DNA of 64,000 nucleotides from EW11 sp035765635 (GCA_035765635.1 DASTWZ010000020.1:62001-126000); one strand, 5' to 3'; shown: positions 1 to 8,585, counted from the first letter of the stretch. A program made the numbers and translations. Notes: generated from the letters alone by a model not told the origin.

Positions 1-5
1 GGCCT

Positions 6-1190
6 ATGGACGAAAAACCGCAGACGCAAACGTCGCCCGCCCATGACGAATGGATGGCTCAGAAGCAGGGAGAAACGCGCGAGCCAAAGGATGGCTCTCA
101 GAAAGGGAGCTCACAGAACGAGGGCAAAGCTCCTGAGGCGAAATCGAAAACGCCATGGTACAAACACCCGGCCAAGGTGGGCATCGTCATCCTGGTCGTC
201 ATCGCGCTGACGATCGGCGTCACCATCTTCTGGATACATGCGCGCCAGTTCGAAAAGACGGACGACGCCTTCATCGATACGCCCACTCAGCAGGTGAGCC
301 CGCAAGTCGAGGGCCGCATTCAGCGCGTACTCGTGCAGGATAATCAGGAGGTCGCCGCGGGCGACGTCCTCGTGGAACTCGATCCGGCGAATTACCAGGT
401 GCTGGTCGACCAGGCGGAGGCTGCGTTGGCGCAGGCGGAGACGCAGGTCTTGCAGGCCGAGGCGCAGCGTTCGGTTTATTCGTCACAACTGGCCCAATCC
501 CGAGCAGCCTTGGACGTGGCCGAGGCCAACGCGGCGAATGCCAACAGCCAGCGCGACCGCACGATTTCGCTGCGCGACCGGAATATCGGCGCGGTGAGTC
601 AGGAGCAGGTCGACAGCGCCATCGCCGCGCAAAAGAGCGCGACCGCGCAAACGGAGGCCGCGCAACGCGCCGTGTCGGCGGCCGAGGCCCAGTTGAGCTA
701 CTCCCAGAGTTTGATCAGCGCGGCGCAAGCAGGCGTGCGCGGAGCCCAGGCGCGGCTCGAGCAGGCGAAGTTGAATCTTTCCTATACGAAAGTGACGGCG
801 GATATCTCCGGCACCGTGGCGCGAAAAGAAATTCAGGTGGGCAACTTCGTGCAGCCTTCGACGGCGTTGATGGCGATCGTGCCGAAGAGCGTCTACGTCA
901 CGGCCAATTTCAAAGAAAATCAGCTCGCCCGCATGAAGCCCGGACAGCCGGTGGAGATTCATGTGGACGCTTACCCCGATCTCGAACTCCGCGGGCGCGT
1001 CGACAGCTTTCAATCGGGGACGGGACAGGCCTTCAGCGGGCTGCCCGCGGAGAATGCCACGGGAAATTGGGTCAAGGTGGTGCAGCGCGTGCCGGTCAAG
1101 ATCGTGCTCGATCAAGTGCCGCAGAGCCCCTCGCAACGGCTGGGTCCTGGATTGTCGGTCGAAGTAAAGGTCAGGGTGAAGGAGGACTGA
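6..1190 (+). CDS. HlyD/EmrA-type membrane fusion protein of an MFS pump
   Basis: Periplasmic adaptor that would link the following DHA2 transporter to an outer-membrane channel. The 394-residue protein has a hydrophilic charged tail (about 1-55), one membrane segment (about 57-77), the EmrA-like TDDAFIDT stretch, a split biotinyl-lipoyl domain (VSPQVEGRI early, then SGTVARKEI late) and a long Ala/Gln-rich coiled-coil hairpin between them (about 130-260). The length matches EmrA (about 390). The DHA2 permease starts 23 bases downstream, the usual emrA-emrB order. The ATG lies only five bases into the window, so an earlier in-frame start cannot be excluded. No regulator or outer-membrane partner is visible inside the window for this pair. 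Confidence 0.9.
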   Translation: MDEKPQTQTSPAHDEWMAQKQGETREPKDGSQKGSSQNEGKAPEAKSKTPWYKHPAKVGIVILVVIALTIGVTIFWIHARQFEKTDDAFIDTPTQQVSPQVEGRIQRVLVQDNQEVAAGDVLVELDPANYQVLVDQAEAALAQAETQVLQAEAQRSVYSSQLAQSRAALDVAEANAANANSQRDRTISLRDRNIGAVSQEQVDSAIAAQKSATAQTEAAQRAVSAAEAQLSYSQSLISAAQAGVRGAQARLEQAKLNLSYTKVTADISGTVARKEIQVGNFVQPSTALMAIVPKSVYVTANFKENQLARMKPGQPVEIHVDAYPDLELRGRVDSFQSGTGQAFSGLPAENATGNWVKVVQRVPVKIVLDQVPQSPSQRLGPGLSVEVKVRVKED

Positions 1191-1213
1191 CCTCGTAGTC
1201 GTTTTCCGAATAC

Positions 1214-2755
1214 ATGGCGACGTCCGGAAGACCTGTCCTCGAGCGCTCCGCGGCCGGCGACCACAGTCCGTGGCTCATCGCGGTGATTGTCTCGATGGCG
1301 ACGTTCATGGAGGTGCTCGACACGAGCATCGCGAATGTCTCGTTGACGCACATCGCAGGGAATCTCGCGGCGACGCAGAGCGAGAGCACATGGGTGTTGA
1401 CGAGCTATCTCGTGAGCAACGCCATCGTTCTGCCGATCAGCGGCTGGCTCGCGACGGTCGTCGGACGCAAGCGTTTCTACCTCAGTTGTGTGGCTCTTTT
1501 TGGCATCAGCTCGCTGCTCTGCGGCATGGCGCCGTCACTGGGCTGGCTGATTTTTTTCCGCGTCGTGCAAGGTCTCGGGGGCGGCGGACTGGCGCCGAGT
1601 GAACAATCGATTTTGGCGGACACGTTTCCGCCGCAACAACGCGGCCAGGCGTTCGCACTCTACGGCGTCGCTGTCGTCGTGGCGCCGACGCTCGGACCGA
1701 CACTCGGCGGGTGGATCACGGACAATTTTTCCTGGCGCTGGATTTTTCTGATCAACGTTCCGGTTTGTCTGCTGTCGCTGTTTCTTTCCTGGACGATGCT
1801 GGCCGAGCCGGAAGCGGTGAAACAGGATCGCGCGAAACTGCTGAAGGGAGGCGTGCGCGTCGATTATCTCGGCATCATCCTGGTCGCGGCTGGCTTGGGT
1901 TCTCTTCAACTCGTCCTCGACAAAGGTCAGGAGGACGACTGGTTCGCCTCTCAATTCATCCTGATTTTCGGGATCATCGCGGGGCTCTCGTTGCTCGGCC
2001 TCATCATCTGGGAATGTCTTTGCGACGAGCCGATCGTGGATATTCCGCTGATGAAGGATAAGAGCTTCGCGTCCGCAATGACGGTGATGTTCGCGACGGG
2101 ATTCATTCTCATCAGCACGACCCAACTGCTTCCACAATTCACCCAGACCATGATGGGATATTCGGCGACGCAGGCCGGGATGGCGCTCACCGCGGGCGGT
2201 GTCGCGACGCTTTTTGTGATGCCGCTGGTGGGCTCGCTGCTGAAAAAGATTCAGCCGAAATACCTCATCGCCTTCGGCCTGATCGTCGAGTGCCTGGCTT
2301 GCTATCACCTGCGCGGATTGAACACGGACGTGAATTTCGGACACATCGCGTGGGCACGGGTTTTTCAGGCGGTGGGGCTGCCGTTTCTGTTCGTGCCGAT
2401 TTCGACAGTCGCGTACGCCGGGCTTCCGCCGGACAAGAGCAACAACGCGTCGGCGCTGATCAACACGATGCGCAATCTCGGGGGAAGCTTCGGCATTTCC
2501 GTAGCCGTTGCGCTTCTCGCGCGGCGCGGTCAATTTCACCACAGCCGGCTCAGCGAATCGGTTAGCGTCTACAACCCGAATTATCATCGCGAACCCGGAC
2601 AGACACTGGCCGCGATCGACGCGGTGGTGAAGCAGCAGGCGACACTCATGAGCTACCTCGATATCTTTTGGTTTCTGACGATCGTGGCGGCGTTGATGAT
2701 TCCCCTAGCGTTTCTGTTGCGCCACGTGAAGGCGGGCGCGCCTGCCGGACATTGA
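1214..2755 (+). CDS. DHA2-family MFS multidrug transporter (EmrB/QacA type)
   Basis: Proton-driven drug exporter of the inner membrane, 513 residues, consistent with a 14-helix DHA2 protein. Family features include the FMEVLDTSIANVSLTHIAG segment of helix 1 (conserved Asp in LDTSI), the loop 2-3 motif GWLATVVGRKRF and the antiporter motif-C-like run VVVAPTLGPTLGGWI in helix 5. It follows the HlyD-type adaptor by 23 bases and the PqiA gene starts 3 bases after its stop, so all are probably one transcript. Substrate cannot be read from sequence; hydrophobic toxic compounds are usual for the family. Confidence 0.92.
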   Translation: MATSGRPVLERSAAGDHSPWLIAVIVSMATFMEVLDTSIANVSLTHIAGNLAATQSESTWVLTSYLVSNAIVLPISGWLATVVGRKRFYLSCVALFGISSLLCGMAPSLGWLIFFRVVQGLGGGGLAPSEQSILADTFPPQQRGQAFALYGVAVVVAPTLGPTLGGWITDNFSWRWIFLINVPVCLLSLFLSWTMLAEPEAVKQDRAKLLKGGVRVDYLGIILVAAGLGSLQLVLDKGQEDDWFASQFILIFGIIAGLSLLGLIIWECLCDEPIVDIPLMKDKSFASAMTVMFATGFILISTTQLLPQFTQTMMGYSATQAGMALTAGGVATLFVMPLVGSLLKKIQPKYLIAFGLIVECLACYHLRGLNTDVNFGHIAWARVFQAVGLPFLFVPISTVAYAGLPPDKSNNASALINTMRNLGGSFGISVAVALLARRGQFHHSRLSESVSVYNPNYHREPGQTLAAIDAVVKQQATLMSYLDIFWFLTIVAALMIPLAFLLRHVKAGAPAGH

Positions 2756-2758
2756 GCC

Positions 2759-3391
2759 ATGGAGGAGACCACGCACGAATGGATTTGCCGCGGCTGTGGC
2801 CAGACTCACCGAGCGGTGACGTTGCGGCGGGGCGAGCGCGCGCGATGCGTGCGTTGCGGACGGAATTTGGCGCGTCGCTCCTGGTTCGGCCCGAACGCCC
2901 CGCTGGCTTTTGCCCTGTCGGCCGTGGCGCTGGGCATACCGGCGCTTCTGCTGCCCTTCGTGACCGTGAGCAAGTTCGACAACGAACGTATCAGCTACGT
3001 CACTACAGGCGCCCAGGCCCTGGGCGCGCATAATCTGAATGTCTTGGGAGCCTGGGTGGCGGTTTGTGCCGTGCTCGCGCCCGCGCTGCTGCTCGGATTT
3101 TTGATTTACGGCAGCGTCGCAGCGCCGCTGGAACGCTCTTCGGCCGTGTCGGCGTTCGCCCATCGCGCGGTCCATGCTATCCAGGAATGGTCGATGCCGG
3201 AGGTGCACGTCCTCTCGGTGCTCGTCGCGTTTTTTAAACTGGGCTCGCTGGTCGACGTGGAGGTGGGGCCGGGGATGTATTGTTACGCCGCGTCTGCGGT
3301 GTTCACGCTGATGGCGTGGCGCAGTTTCACGCTCGATCCGGAAGCAGCGGCGCACTCGGAAGACGTCGAGACGTTGGAGGGGCGGGCATGA
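2759..3391 (+). CDS. PqiA-like membrane protein with zinc-ribbon (N-terminal half)
   Basis: Paraquat-inducible protein A family, integral inner-membrane component of the Pqi/MCE lipid-trafficking system. The 210-residue protein opens with a zinc ribbon (CRGC near residues 10-13 and CVRC near 35-38) followed by four predicted helices of the PqiA domain, including a pattern ending EWSMPEVHVLSVLVAFFKLG that is typical of PqiA. In enterobacteria PqiA is one protein of about 420 residues with two such domains. Here the second domain is a separate gene whose ATG overlaps this stop (ATGA). The gene begins three bases after the transporter stop, implying translational coupling with the pump. Confidence 0.85.
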   Translation: MEETTHEWICRGCGQTHRAVTLRRGERARCVRCGRNLARRSWFGPNAPLAFALSAVALGIPALLLPFVTVSKFDNERISYVTTGAQALGAHNLNVLGAWVAVCAVLAPALLLGFLIYGSVAAPLERSSAVSAFAHRAVHAIQEWSMPEVHVLSVLVAFFKLGSLVDVEVGPGMYCYAASAVFTLMAWRSFTLDPEAAAHSEDVETLEGRA

Positions 3392-3921
3392 AAGTAGGCC
3401 GTCTTCACGAAGGTGTTGCGGCGCCGCTGGCGTATTCCATCGCCGCTCTTTTTCTGCTCGTGCCGGCAAATGTCCTCCCCGTGATGTACGTGGCGTCGGC
3501 GGGAAGCACGCCGTACAACACCACGATATTCTCTGGGGTGACGATGTTGTGCCGCGATGGTCTCTGGGCCCTCGGCGCGATTGTATTCACCGCGAGCATA
3601 CTGGTTCCCTTGCTGAAACTGGCCGGCCTGGCCCGGCTCTTGTGGGCGGTGCAGACGAATCGGTTGACCAATCCGCGCCGCCTCATGCGCATTTTCGGCA
3701 CGATCGAATTCATCGGAAAGTGGTCGATGCTCGACGTCTTCCTCGTCGGTTATCTCACCGGAGCGGTCCGCTTCGGCGCACTCGCGCGCATCGCTCCGCG
3801 CGATGGCATCGTCGCCTTTGCCGGCGCGGTCGTGCTCACGATGCTGGCGACTCACGCTTTCGATCCGCGACTTATCTGGCGGGAGCAGCCGAAAAATTTT
3901 ACCCCAAAAGAATCGATATGA
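3388..3921 (+). CDS. PqiA-like membrane protein (second domain, no zinc ribbon)
   Basis: Second half of a split PqiA, 177 residues. It has the four-helix PqiA domain with the signature IEFIGKWSMLDVFLVGYLTG but lacks the CxxC pairs found in the upstream half. The start was chosen at the ATG overlapping the upstream stop (ATGA); a longer open frame upstream merely runs inside the previous gene. Its own stop overlaps the start of the MCE gene in the same way, so three consecutive cistrons are translationally coupled. The role would be the membrane base of an MCE lipid-transport path across the periplasm. Confidence 0.85.
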   Translation: MKVGRLHEGVAAPLAYSIAALFLLVPANVLPVMYVASAGSTPYNTTIFSGVTMLCRDGLWALGAIVFTASILVPLLKLAGLARLLWAVQTNRLTNPRRLMRIFGTIEFIGKWSMLDVFLVGYLTGAVRFGALARIAPRDGIVAFAGAVVLTMLATHAFDPRLIWREQPKNFTPKESI

Positions 3922-4862
3922 ATGCGCCTCCTGCCCCAAAGCTCACTCGCCGGACCAGCTTCTCCGTCGTCTGGATCGTTCCCATCGTCGCCCTGCTCGT
4001 TGCCGCCTGGATGGTGTTGCGCGAGTGGAAAAGTCACGGCCCGGAAGTCACTATCGAGTTCAAGGACGGCTCTGGAATCGAAGCTGGGAAAACGGAACTC
4101 GAGTTCAACGGTGTATCCGTCGGACGGGTACGCCGGGTGACTTTGAAAGACGATTTGAGCGCCGTTTCGGTCGTGCTCCGGCTGGACAAATCCGCGGCTT
4201 CACTCGCGAAGAAAGGCTCGGAGTTCTGGATCGTGCATCCGGAAATCGGCTTCGGCGGCGTCCGCGGTTTGGACACGCTGGTCAGCGGCGTGCGGTTGAA
4301 TGTGCAGCCAGGCGACGGACCTGAGGAGCACCATTTTCGCGGCTTGGACAAGGCGCCGCCGATCGAAAATCTCGAGGAGGGGAAAGCGTTTCTCCTGCGA
4401 ACCGATCGGCTCGGAACCTTGCTGCCGCATGCCGCGGTGCTTTACCGCGACGTGAAGGTCGGCGAGGTGGAGACGAGTCGTTTGACCGATGACGCAACGG
4501 CCGTGCTGATCCGTATCCGCGTGCAGTTGCCCTATGCGGATTTGGTGCGCACGAACTCGCAGTTTTGGAACGCGGGAGGCGTGCCGATCAAGATCAGCCT
4601 GTTTGGTGCGGAAGTGCGCAGCACGTCGGTTGAATCGCTCCTGACCGGCGCGATCGCATTCGCTTCACCCGATGAGCTTGGTCCCGTCGCGGAGAAGGGA
4701 ACGATTTTTCAACTGAGCACCGAGGTGAACAAGGACTGGTTGAAATGGCATCCGAAGATTTCAGTGCATCCGCCAAATGAAGCGCCAGACACGGCGCGGC
4801 CGGAAAATGCAGTGTCGGGTATGCTGAAAGCTTCGGCCTCTGGCGCCGCGCCGCAGAAATGA
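3918..4862 (+). CDS. PqiB-like MCE-domain protein (short form)
   Basis: Mammalian-cell-entry family protein related to PqiB/YebT, which form periplasmic tubes or rings for lipid movement. The 314-residue protein has one N-terminal membrane anchor (about 14-34), a first MCE domain (about 40-135, with GIEAGKTELEFNGVSVGRV) and a second MCE repeat (about 155-250, with LLPHAAVLYRDVKVGEV). E. coli PqiB is about 546 residues with three MCE domains and a long helical tail; this one is two domains with a short tail. The start ATG overlaps the PqiA2 stop (ATGA). No PqiC-like lipoprotein follows. Confidence 0.85.
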   Translation: MNAPPAPKLTRRTSFSVVWIVPIVALLVAAWMVLREWKSHGPEVTIEFKDGSGIEAGKTELEFNGVSVGRVRRVTLKDDLSAVSVVLRLDKSAASLAKKGSEFWIVHPEIGFGGVRGLDTLVSGVRLNVQPGDGPEEHHFRGLDKAPPIENLEEGKAFLLRTDRLGTLLPHAAVLYRDVKVGEVETSRLTDDATAVLIRIRVQLPYADLVRTNSQFWNAGGVPIKISLFGAEVRSTSVESLLTGAIAFASPDELGPVAEKGTIFQLSTEVNKDWLKWHPKISVHPPNEAPDTARPENAVSGMLKASASGAAPQK

Positions 4863-4863
4863 A

Positions 4864-4932
4864 AAGACGCTCCCAATGGCTTTCGTGGAAAAGCGACACA
4901 GTTTGTTCACGATTCCATCGGGAGCGCGTCTT
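4864..4932. repeat. imperfect inverted repeat after the MCE gene
   Basis: Arms at 4864-4879 and 4915-4932 pair with a two-base bulge and one mismatch across a loop of about 35 bases. It begins directly after the MCE stop codon. It has no T-run, so a simple intrinsic terminator is not well supported; it may stabilise the 3' end of the efflux/Pqi transcript. Confidence 0.4.
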
Positions 4933-5025
4933 ATGTCGAAACGGGCGATCTGCGGATAGGACGCGCCAGGAAAGTGGATTACCTTGCGGAGACTGGAGTG
5001 AAGGCTCGTGCGCTCGCTAAAAACT

Positions 5026-5949
5026 ATGAAAGCCATCCGTATTCACCGCGTCGGCGGACCCGACGTGCTGCAAGTCGACGATATTGCCCGGCCCGAGCCT
5101 GGGGATGACGAGGTGCTCATCAGTGTGCATGCGTGCGGCGTCAACCCCGTCGACACGAAGATTCGCGCGGGCGAGTTTCCGCTCTTCAAACCGGAACTGC
5201 CTGCGATTCTCGGTCGGGACATCGCTGGCTCCGTGGAGCGAGTGGGCAAGCACGTCAAGGGCTGGCTCGAAGGCGAGCCGGTGTTTGGCATGTTGGATTA
5301 CGAGCGTGGCGCTTACGCGGAATTCGCGCTGGCATCGCCGCTCGAAATCGCGCGCAAGCCTTCGAAGCTCGATGCGGTCCGGGCGGCGGGCGTGCCGATG
5401 GCTTCACTGACCGCGTGGCAATCGCTCTTCGACCTCGGCGATTTGCGCGCCGGAGAACGCGTACTGATTCATGGCGGCTCCGGCGGTGTCGGACACTTCG
5501 CGATTCAATTTGCGAAGAACGTCGGCGCGGAAGTTTTCACCACCGCATCGGCTAAGGACCGGGAATTCCTCCGAGGTCTGGGCGCACAGCGCGTGATCGA
5601 CTACAAATCGGAGCGATTTGAAGAAATCGTGAGCGAAGCCGACCTCGTGCTGGATTTGATCGGCGGGGAAACGCGCGAGCGGTCCTGGGGCGTTTTGAAA
5701 AATGGCGGTCGCCTCGTGACCACGATTGGCCAGCCGGAGGTTCCGGCGCATGCGCCGAAGAAGGTGTCAGCCTGGGGCACCGTGGTTAAAGCCGATCCCG
5801 ATCAGCTCGCGAAAATCGGGCAGTTGATCGACGAAGGAAAAATTTCTGTCGTGGTCAGCGACGTCTTTCCGCTAGCGGACGCGAGAGCCGCCCACGACGA
5901 TCTGGCGAACGGCCACAAGCCGGGAAAAATCGTGTTGTCGATGACCTGA
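5026..5949 (+). CDS. zinc-independent alcohol dehydrogenase / quinone oxidoreductase-like protein
   Basis: Medium-chain dehydrogenase/reductase of the NADPH:quinone reductase group, 307 residues. It has the GroES-like N-terminal domain with HACGVNPVDTKIRAGEFP and the Rossmann glycine motif as HGGSGGVGHFAIQFAK near residues 150-165, followed by a cofactor-binding half ending NGHKPGKIVLSM. The catalytic-zinc cysteine ligands of true alcohol dehydrogenases are not conserved, so reduction of quinones or enones is more likely than alcohol oxidation. I chose the ATG at 5026 (MKAIRIHRVGG, the usual family start) over a GTG 18 bases upstream. No clear ribosome site is visible. It stands alone. Confidence 0.88.
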   Translation: MKAIRIHRVGGPDVLQVDDIARPEPGDDEVLISVHACGVNPVDTKIRAGEFPLFKPELPAILGRDIAGSVERVGKHVKGWLEGEPVFGMLDYERGAYAEFALASPLEIARKPSKLDAVRAAGVPMASLTAWQSLFDLGDLRAGERVLIHGGSGGVGHFAIQFAKNVGAEVFTTASAKDREFLRGLGAQRVIDYKSERFEEIVSEADLVLDLIGGETRERSWGVLKNGGRLVTTIGQPEVPAHAPKKVSAWGTVVKADPDQLAKIGQLIDEGKISVVVSDVFPLADARAAHDDLANGHKPGKIVLSMT

Positions 5950-5995
5950 GCCGCAAGAAGGCGCGTGGGCGTTGTTGGCTGGCGGTGATTTTTTT

Positions 5996-6299
5996 GGCGG
6001 CCGCAAAGAGGCTCAAAAGGCGCAAAGAGGATTTTTTGGTACGAATGGATGCCGGCTTCCGAGGTAGGGCGAGCGGTCCCTCGCGAGCCGCTTTGCGCGT
6101 GGCTCAACCTGGAGGTTAGGCTATACGGTTGCGGCTCGCGAGGGACCGTGTCCGATGTCGCCTTCGGCTCGGTACGCCTTACCCACTGAGGCTGGTCATG
6201 CCTTCATTCATCATTCTGCATTCTTACTTCTTCCTTAGCGCGCCGCGTGCGTAATCTTTGGTTGCGGCTCCGCCGCGCTATGCCTTTTTGCGGCTGCGG
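5996..6299. repeat. family A intergenic element, copy 1 (fills the gap 5950-6308)
   Basis: Nested palindromic unit. The outer ends are short terminal inverted repeats (5999-6013 against about 6282-6295, core GCCTnTTTGCGGC). Inside, a GGTAGGGCG-type arm followed by a GCGAGCGGTCCCTCGCGAGCCG hairpin half faces its complement near 6137-6180. The stretch from about 6050 to 6299 is almost identical to 35720-35969. No convincing reading frame is present; the rest of the 359-base gap holds nothing else recognisable. Confidence 0.85.
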
Positions 6300-6308
6300 T
6301 TTCCTTGA

Positions 6309-6773
6309 TCACTTCGCGGGCTTATTGGCGGCTCCGAAGACAAATCGATCGAGCGAGAGCGAGCCGGGGCCGAAGGCGAGGATGATCACCGACACGAGCA
6401 GGAAGAGAAAAGGCGTGGCGCCGGTGAACTTGTCCGGATCGTTGAAGAGGTTGTGAACGGCCTCGGTTTCCGTCGTCAGAAACGCGACGACCATGACCGT
6501 CCCCAGCGCGAGACCGGCGAAACGGGAGAGCAAGCCGACGACGAGCAGGGCGCCACCTATCAGCTCAGTTGAGCCAGTCGCGATGGCGCTGAAGGTCGGC
6601 GCGGGAATGTGAAGGCTGTCGAAGTACTGAGCGGTTCGTTCGAGATGCGTGAGTTTTCCCCATCCGGTTTGGGCGAATTGCCAACCCCAGTAGACGCGAA
6701 GCACGAGCAAGACCAGCGGCTGCAGAAAATTGGCCGCGCTGGCGAAGCGTTGGTAAGTCGATTGAAATTTCAT
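6309..6773 (-). CDS. DoxX-family membrane protein (fourth gene of the MNIO operon)
   Basis: Four-helix integral membrane protein of 154 residues with the DoxX pattern LRVYWGWQFAQTGWGKL near the N-terminus and the STELIGGALLVVGLLSRFAGL middle segment. Members are linked to redox or electron-transfer functions. In HvfABC/bufferin-type operons a DoxX protein is the frequent last gene. It starts 8 bases after the stop of the DUF2063 gene, so it belongs to the same minus-strand operon as the DUF692 enzyme and the cysteine-rich precursor. Whether it supplies electrons to the MNIO enzyme or acts on the exported product is not known from sequence. Confidence 0.88.
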   Translation of the reverse strand: MKFQSTYQRFASAANFLQPLVLLVLRVYWGWQFAQTGWGKLTHLERTAQYFDSLHIPAPTFSAIATGSTELIGGALLVVGLLSRFAGLALGTVMVVAFLTTETEAVHNLFNDPDKFTGATPFLFLLVSVIILAFGPGSLSLDRFVFGAANKPAK

Positions 6774-6781
6774 AAGCGAAT

Positions 6782-7750
6782 TCAGTTTTCCCGCGGGCAG
6801 AGCCAGCCGAGACGCATCCAGAGCGAAAACCAGGCTTGGATTTTCGCGGCTTGTTCTGCTTCGGAAAGTTTGCTGCCGCGCATGGCTCGCGCGCAGGCCG
6901 CCGGCAGCGGCAGTCCTTTGCCCAGGGCCTCGAGCAAACGCGCCGCCTCTGGCTCGAGGCGCTTGTAGTAGATCGAGAAATCGCTGCGGTGCACGACCAC
7001 ATCGATCGCCTCTTCTTTGAGCGCGCCGGATTTTTGCGTCTTCTTTTTCTCGCGGCGCTGAACGACGGCCTGGCTCGCTTCCCCGCGGAGCGCCACGTCG
7101 CCGCGCTTCACCGCGAGCACGTATTCATCTGCTGCATACGAAAGGTGCAGCAGCGTGAGGTGAGGCTGGAGCCGGACGCGGAGCGTTTCGGGATTCGCGG
7201 CCTTGATCGCTTTCTTCGTCAGCCGCGGCAGGGCTGCGTCATCGAAGGCCACGACCTGGGCCCATTCGAAACGCGCGAGGTCGAGCGCCTGCTTCGTGAA
7301 GGGAGCGGTCAGCTCGGGGCGCTCGGCGATGAATTTCGGCAGTCGCGAGCAGAGATTGCGGAGTGTGTATGACTTCGATGGATACGTCGCGAGATAGGCG
7401 TTGGCCAACTTCCAGAATTTTTCGTCGCCGAGAAACGCCCGCAATCCCGGGCAGTCATCCGCCACACAATCGAGGATGCGATACCAATACATCCGATTGT
7501 AGATCTCGAGCCGCTCGATCGCCTCGAGCCGGTCGTTGGCTTTCACCAGCGGCGCGATGACCTTCGCGGTTTTTCGTCCGTCGCTCCACACACGGTCGGT
7601 GCGATCGCCAGGGGCCAGCGGGCGCGTCACGGCCTGGTGCATCAGCCGCTGCCACGCTTTGAGCTTCAACGCAGGCTCAGCGCCGCTTGCCCGGCTTTTT
7701 GTGTTCCGCGCGGGCTTGGTCGATGAACTGGTTGGCTTTGAGGGCTTCAT
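6782..7750 (-). CDS. DUF2063/HvfC-type partner protein of the MNIO enzyme
   Basis: 322 residues. The N-terminal DUF2063 helical domain has the family core IERLEIYNRMYWYRILDCVADDCPGL..LGDEKFWKLANAYL (broken at residues not shown) and the SYTLRNLCSRLPKFI segment. The C-terminal half is the winged part expected to recognise precursor peptides in bufferin systems (established for relatives, inferred here), with an inserted Lys-rich linker (QRREKKKTQKSG). I selected the ATG at 7750 because GAGG lies six bases upstream on the minus strand. This makes the gene overlap the end of the DUF692 gene by 74 bases; an ATG at 7783 is the alternative. A start inside the domain is unlikely. Confidence 0.85.
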   Translation of the reverse strand: MKPSKPTSSSTKPARNTKSRASGAEPALKLKAWQRLMHQAVTRPLAPGDRTDRVWSDGRKTAKVIAPLVKANDRLEAIERLEIYNRMYWYRILDCVADDCPGLRAFLGDEKFWKLANAYLATYPSKSYTLRNLCSRLPKFIAERPELTAPFTKQALDLARFEWAQVVAFDDAALPRLTKKAIKAANPETLRVRLQPHLTLLHLSYAADEYVLAVKRGDVALRGEASQAVVQRREKKKTQKSGALKEEAIDVVVHRSDFSIYYKRLEPEAARLLEALGKGLPLPAACARAMRGSKLSEAEQAAKIQAWFSLWMRLGWLCPREN

Positions 7751-8543
7751 TATGGACCTCGTCGAAGGAGGGAATCCGATCATCCCACTCGAGCAGGGTA
7801 GCGGTCACGCCGCAGAGTTGTGTCGCATGACGATACATTTTCCAAACCGGGTCGAGTACCGGATGGTCATGAGTATCGAGAATATATTTTTCGAACTTCG
7901 TGTGACCCGCGACGTGCATCTGGCCGACGCGATCATGCGGGATGTTGTCGATATAGTCGTAGGGATTGAAATCGTGGTTCTTCGACGAGACGTAGATGTT
8001 GTTCACGTCTAGGAGAATTCCGCAGTCGGCGAGCTCGACGACTTCGGAGAGGAATTCCCACTCGGTCATTTCCGAGGCGTGAAACTCCATGTACGAGCTG
8101 ACGTTTTCCACGCAGATCGGGACCTCCAGAAAGTCGCGCACTTCGCGAATTTTCTGCGCGGTGCGTTTGGCCGCCTCGAACGTGTACGGCATCGGCAGAA
8201 GATCGTGCGTGTAGGTACCGTCGACGCTGCCCCAGCAGAGATGATCGGAAAGCCAGGGCGTCTTCGTGCGCTTCACCAGGCGTTTCAACTTCTGCAGATG
8301 CGTCCGATCCGGGCGATCGGCCGAGCCGAAGTACATCGAGACGCCGTGCTGGACGACCTGGTATTGCTCCAGAATTTTGTCGAGAACCTGCAGGGGCCGG
8401 CCGCCGTCGACCATGAAGTTTTCCGAGATGATCTCGAACCACGCGACCGTGGGTTTCTCCGAGAGAATATGTCGATAGTGCGGGACGCGCAGCCCGACGC
8501 CGATGCCGAGTTCGGTGTGATTATTGAAACGATTGGCCGGCAT
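7677..8543 (-). CDS. MNIO family (DUF692) multinuclear iron oxidase, HvfB/BufB-like
   Basis: 288-residue TIM-barrel enzyme. Family members use two or three iron ions and oxygen to modify cysteines of ribosomal peptides (MbnB, TglH, BufB). Visible conserved candidates for metal ligands are His66 (QHGVSM), Asp100-His101 (LSDHL), Glu146-Asn147 (VENVSSY), Asp179 and Asn181 (LDVNNIYV), His210 and His214 (QMHVAGH), Asp223/His225 (DTHDHPV) and Glu252 (LEWDD). The start MPANRFNNHTELGIGVGLR fits the family. No Shine-Dalgarno sequence precedes it; a hairpin plus T-run lies immediately upstream. Genes on either side (Cys-rich secreted peptide, DUF2063, DoxX) give a full HvfABC-like set. Confidence 0.93.
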   Translation of the reverse strand: MPANRFNNHTELGIGVGLRVPHYRHILSEKPTVAWFEIISENFMVDGGRPLQVLDKILEQYQVVQHGVSMYFGSADRPDRTHLQKLKRLVKRTKTPWLSDHLCWGSVDGTYTHDLLPMPYTFEAAKRTAQKIREVRDFLEVPICVENVSSYMEFHASEMTEWEFLSEVVELADCGILLDVNNIYVSSKNHDFNPYDYIDNIPHDRVGQMHVAGHTKFEKYILDTHDHPVLDPVWKMYRHATQLCGVTATLLEWDDRIPSFDEVHNEALKANQFIDQARAEHKKPGKRR

Positions 8544-8585
8544 GAAAAAGAAAGCGGACGCCGCACGAGAAGTGACGGCGTCCGC
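8544..8585 (-). terminator. hairpin plus T-run between precursor and MNIO genes (attenuator candidate)
   Basis: A perfect 10-bp stem (8554-8563 with 8576-8585) and 12-base loop is followed on the minus strand by TTTCTTTTT, ending directly at the DUF692 start codon. It has the form of an intrinsic terminator inside an operon. It would let the short precursor message outnumber the enzyme message, a common arrangement for RiPP clusters. Confidence 0.75.
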
